DNA from: Burkholderiaceae bacterium | Lineage (GTDB): Bacteria; Pseudomonadota; Gammaproteobacteria; Burkholderiales; Burkholderiaceae_C | Length of the DNA stretch: 7,461 bases | Assembly (NCBI GenBank): GCA_023268425.1 | Contig: JALRFN010000270.1 | Span: forward strand, 1 to 7,461 | Direction of reading: 5' to 3' | Shown here: positions 5,256 to 7,461 of the stretch, piece after piece | Layout: each line of letters opens with the position of its first letter | How positions within the stretch are numbered: position 1 is the stretch's first letter | Translations under genes and position numbers: made by a program | Notes under the pieces: model-generated | What the model was told of the DNA's origin: nothing | Seen by the model: only the letters and a program-made list of their open reading frames with translations | Databases searched by the model: none

Positions 5256-5981
5256 TCAGCTGCGGCGCAGCAGCCGCACGTGCATGGGCCGCTTGAAGTG
5301 CGCGCCCTCTGGGGTTTGGTGCGGCGCATAAGCCGCCGCCACACGCTGCATCAACTCGGCGTTGATGGCGTCGTTGCGGTAGCTGACGTTCATCATGCGC
5401 TGCGCGAAATCGTCAAAACTGGCGAAGTGCGTGTCTTGCGTGAACCGGTGCTCCTGGACTTGCGTCCACCCGCCGCCCGCCAAGGCGCGGTCCAGCGCGG
5501 CTTGGGCCGCCGGGCGCACCACACCTTCGTCGTTGAACCAACGGATGATTTCATTCAAGGCCCCGCCGTAGATGGGCTCGGACACGTACAGCCAGCCGCC
5601 CGGCTTGAGCACCCGCGCCACCTCACTCAAGGCTTGGTCCATCAGGTCCATGGGCACGTGGTGCAAAGACTTCAACATGAAGGCGCCGTCGAAGCTGGCT
5701 TCGGCAAAAGGGATGGCCTGCGCGCCGGCCTCAACCAGCGTCAACCCCGCCACGGCCGGCGCGGCGCGGTTTTTGTCCATTTGCACGCGGTCGACTTCCA
5801 AGCCCGTGACCCTGGTGTCGGGAAAGCGGGCCAACAGGTGCTGCGCAAACTGCGCGGCGCCACAGCCCAACTCAATCAAGGCTTGGCCGGCCAGCGGTAC
5901 CCAATCGGCCAGCAAGTCCAATTCGCGGCCCAAAGGCGGCAAGGTGTCGGGGTCAAAGGCGTGTGTGTCGGTGTGCATCAT
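5256..5981 (-). CDS. Class I SAM-dependent methyltransferase
   Basis: A 241-residue soluble methyltransferase of the Methyltransf_11/25 type. Motif I is LIELGCGAAQF (35-45), an E-x-G-x-G loop with Ala in place of the third Gly. The acidic end of strand beta-2 is GLEVDRVQM (60-68). SFDGAFMLKSLHHVP (96-110) is the motif around strand 4 and LKPGGWLYVSEP (125-136) marks strand 5. The substrate is unknown; nothing in the C-terminal half points to a specific acceptor. I chose ATG at 5981, which overlaps the stop of the upstream glycerate kinase gene (TGATG). A TTG four codons further upstream (5993) is a less likely start. It is the third gene of a leftward operon with overlapping start/stop codons, and it ends 6 bp from the convergent SDR-fold gene. 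The operon context with a nucleotide-sugar epimerase hints at surface polysaccharide or small-molecule methylation, but this is weak inference. Confidence 0.85.
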   Translation of the reverse strand: MMHTDTHAFDPDTLPPLGRELDLLADWVPLAGQALIELGCGAAQFAQHLLARFPDTRVTGLEVDRVQMDKNRAAPAVAGLTLVEAGAQAIPFAEASFDGAFMLKSLHHVPMDLMDQALSEVARVLKPGGWLYVSEPIYGGALNEIIRWFNDEGVVRPAAQAALDRALAGGGWTQVQEHRFTQDTHFASFDDFAQRMMNVSYRNDAINAELMQRVAAAYAPHQTPEGAHFKRPMHVRLLRRS

Positions 5982-7291
5982 CAAGCGATCCAAATGGCGC
6001 GGAAGTCATTGACATTGGTGTGCGTGGGGCCGGTGACGACCAAATCGCCCAAGCCCTGGAAATAGGCGTACGCATCGTGACGCCGCTGGTGAGTGGCCAC
6101 GTCCAGCCCCAGCGCGGTGGCACGCGCCAAGCTGTCGGGCGTCACCAGCGCGCCCGCATTGTCTTCGATGCCGTCGATGCCATCGGTGTCGGCGGCCAAG
6201 CCCCACACCCCGGCTTGTCCTTGCAGCGCTTGCGCCAACCCGAGGCAAAACTCGCCCGCGCGACCGCCGCGCCCCAAGGCCTCGCCCTCGGGCAAGGGCT
6301 TGACCGTCACCGTGGTCTCGCCGCCGCTGAGCAAGACGCAAGGCCGCTCAAACACGCCGTGGCCTTGCGCGGCGGCCAAGGCCAAGCTCGCGTGGGCACG
6401 CCCCACCTCGACCGACTCACCTTCCATGGCGTCGCCCAAGATGTGCGCACGCAGCCCCCAAGAGGCCGCCAAATCGGCGGCGGCCTGCAGCGACTGCAGC
6501 GGCGTGGCGATCACCTGCACGCGGGCCTTGGCCAAGCGTGGGTCGCCCGGCTTGGGGGTCTCCCAGGTCGGGTCCAGGGCCAGCCAGGCGCGGCGCACCA
6601 GGTCAGGCACCGCGATGCCGTAACGCTCAACGATCTCCAGCGCCTCGCTGCAGCGGCTGTCGTCGGCCACCGTGGGACCGCTGGCGATCACCGCCGGGTC
6701 GTCACCGGGCACGTCGCTGATGGCCAGCGTCAACACCGACGCCGGCGCACACGCCGCCGCCAAGCGACCGCCTTTGATGCGCGAGAGGTGTTTGCGCACG
6801 GTGTTCATCTCGCCGATGTGCGCGCCGCTGTGCAACAAGGCCTGGTTGATGGCTTGTTTGTCGGCCAAGGTGATGCCGTCCAAAGGCAAGGTCAACAAGG
6901 CCGAGCCGCCGCCGGAGATCAAACACAAGACCAAGTCGTCGGGCGTGAGCCCTTGCACCAAGCTCAAAATGTGCTCGGCCGCCGCCAGCCCCGCCGCATC
7001 GGGCACCGGGTGCGCGGCCTCGCGAATCTCGACTCGGGCGCGCACGCCCGCTGGGCGTGGCGGCACGTGACCGTAGCGTGTGACCACGCAACCGCTCAAG
7101 GGCGCATCACTGGGCCAATGCGCCTCCAGCGCATGCACCATGGCCGCAGCGGCCTTGCCCGCGCCGACCACCACGGTGCGGCCTTTGGGTGGCGGCGGCA
7201 AGTGCGCAGGCAAGACATGGGCGGGCTGGGCGGCGCGCACCGCCGCGTCGAACAAAGCGCGCAAACCGGCACGCGGTTCAGGCACGGTCAT
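5981..7291 (-). CDS. Glycerate 2-kinase, MOFRL/TtuD family
   Basis: A 436-residue cytoplasmic enzyme of the glycerate kinase type 2 family (GckA/TtuD; often mislabelled hydroxypyruvate reductase), phosphorylating D-glycerate to 2-phosphoglycerate in glyoxylate/serine or tartrate breakdown. Visible family blocks: VVGAGKAA (41-48) with Lys46, ISGGGSAL (125-132), NTVRKHLSRIKGGRLA (163-178), SDVPGDDPAVIASGPT (192-207), then the C-terminal MOFRL domain with LSGGETTVTV (321-330), GRGGRAGEF (340-348), DTDGIDG (368-374) and GPTHTNVND (421-429). All blocks are intact and the length is normal. The start is ATG at 7291, overlapping the stop of the upstream epimerase gene as ATGA. An in-frame TTG at 7321 is less likely because it lies inside that gene. 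Its own stop overlaps the methyltransferase start, so translation is probably coupled. No other glyoxylate-pathway genes are visible in the window. Confidence 0.93.
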   Translation of the reverse strand: MTVPEPRAGLRALFDAAVRAAQPAHVLPAHLPPPPKGRTVVVGAGKAAAAMVHALEAHWPSDAPLSGCVVTRYGHVPPRPAGVRARVEIREAAHPVPDAAGLAAAEHILSLVQGLTPDDLVLCLISGGGSALLTLPLDGITLADKQAINQALLHSGAHIGEMNTVRKHLSRIKGGRLAAACAPASVLTLAISDVPGDDPAVIASGPTVADDSRCSEALEIVERYGIAVPDLVRRAWLALDPTWETPKPGDPRLAKARVQVIATPLQSLQAAADLAASWGLRAHILGDAMEGESVEVGRAHASLALAAAQGHGVFERPCVLLSGGETTVTVKPLPEGEALGRGGRAGEFCLGLAQALQGQAGVWGLAADTDGIDGIEDNAGALVTPDSLARATALGLDVATHQRRHDAYAYFQGLGDLVVTGPTHTNVNDFRAIWIA

Positions 7292-7461
7292 GCTTTGGGC
7301 CCGTAATAGCCTTGGAACCAATCGGCAAAACGCTGGATGCCCACCTCGATTGACGTGCTGGGTTGGTAGCCCAAGTCGTCGATCAAGGCGTCGACATCGG
7401 CATAGGTATCGGGCACATCGCCAGGCTGCATGGGCACGAGGTTCTTGGTGGTGGTCTTACC
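7288..7461 (-). CDS. UDP-glucuronate 4-epimerase-like NAD-dependent epimerase, C-terminal part
   Basis: Only the last 57 residues are present; the gene continues beyond the right edge. The segment KNLVPMQPGDVPDTYAD (visible residues 6-22) followed by LGYQPSTSIEVGIQRFADWF (30-49) is the typical end of extended short-chain dehydrogenase-type nucleotide-sugar epimerases. The 'mQPGDV..T.AD' form is characteristic of UDP-glucuronate 4-epimerases, which make UDP-galacturonate for capsule or lipopolysaccharide. The cofactor and catalytic motifs are outside the window, so the exact substrate is inferred from the C-terminus alone. The stop TGA (7290-7288) overlaps the glycerate kinase ATG by ATGA. It is therefore the upstream member of a coupled leftward operon. 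Confidence 0.85.
   Translation of the reverse strand, partial: GKTTTKNLVPMQPGDVPDTYADVDALIDDLGYQPSTSIEVGIQRFADWFQGYYGPKA

Noticed and set aside
5259..5278. GCTGC/GCAGC and TGCGGC/GCCGCA repeats at the SDR/methyltransferase junction
   Set aside because: The 5-6 bp pairings are mutually exclusive, lie in the coding end of the methyltransferase and have no T-run; common in GC-rich coding DNA.
5982..5993. TTG start for the methyltransferase
   Set aside because: An ATG four codons later forms a TGATG overlap with the upstream stop, the usual coupled arrangement.
5963..7306. 447-codon open frame on the plus strand, antisense to the glycerate kinase gene
   Set aside because: Same low-complexity Arg/His/Gln/Gly composition and no motif. 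The minus-strand glycerate kinase is complete and conserved.

Overview
The window is a compact, GC-rich stretch of bacterial chromosome. Codon usage (strong G/C at third positions), the gene families and the tight packing suggest a betaproteobacterium of the Burkholderiales, probably Comamonadaceae (Limnohabitans/Rhodoferax-like). That placement is inference from style, not from a marker gene. There are nine protein genes, two of them cut by the window edges. I see no RNA gene, insertion sequence, CRISPR array or phage gene.

Left part (1-2039): the 3' end of a glutathione S-transferase gene, then a lipoprotein of the DUF6279 type. A LysR-family regulator on the opposite strand closely resembles NhaR, and its 3' end overlaps the lipoprotein gene tail-to-tail by 12 bp.

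Centre (2040-4506): an AT-rich divergent control region carries a LysR-type dyad (AGTTTT-N9-AAAACT). It separates nhaR from a rightward series: a short HPF/RaiA-type ribosome hibernation protein, a seven-helix YccA/Bax-inhibitor-1 family membrane protein, and the Na+/H+ antiporter NhaA. NhaR is the known sodium-responsive activator of nhaA in enterobacteria. The layout therefore suggests a salt/alkali stress module in which ion export, membrane-protein quality control and ribosome protection share a control region. A strong 13-bp hairpin between yccA and nhaA may partly uncouple the antiporter gene.

Right part (4507-7461): a rightward short-chain dehydrogenase-fold gene lacks the usual cofactor glycine motif and the catalytic lysine. 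It carries instead both signatures of halohydrin dehalogenases (T-x4-F-x-G and S-x12-Y-x3-R), and is the most noteworthy gene here. It converges, 6 bp apart, on a leftward three-gene operon joined by start/stop overlaps: a UDP-glucuronate-4-epimerase-like gene (partial), a glycerate 2-kinase (MOFRL/TtuD type) and a class I SAM-dependent methyltransferase.

There is no gene-free stretch over 300 bp. The longest, 114 bp, is the nhaR/hpf control region.
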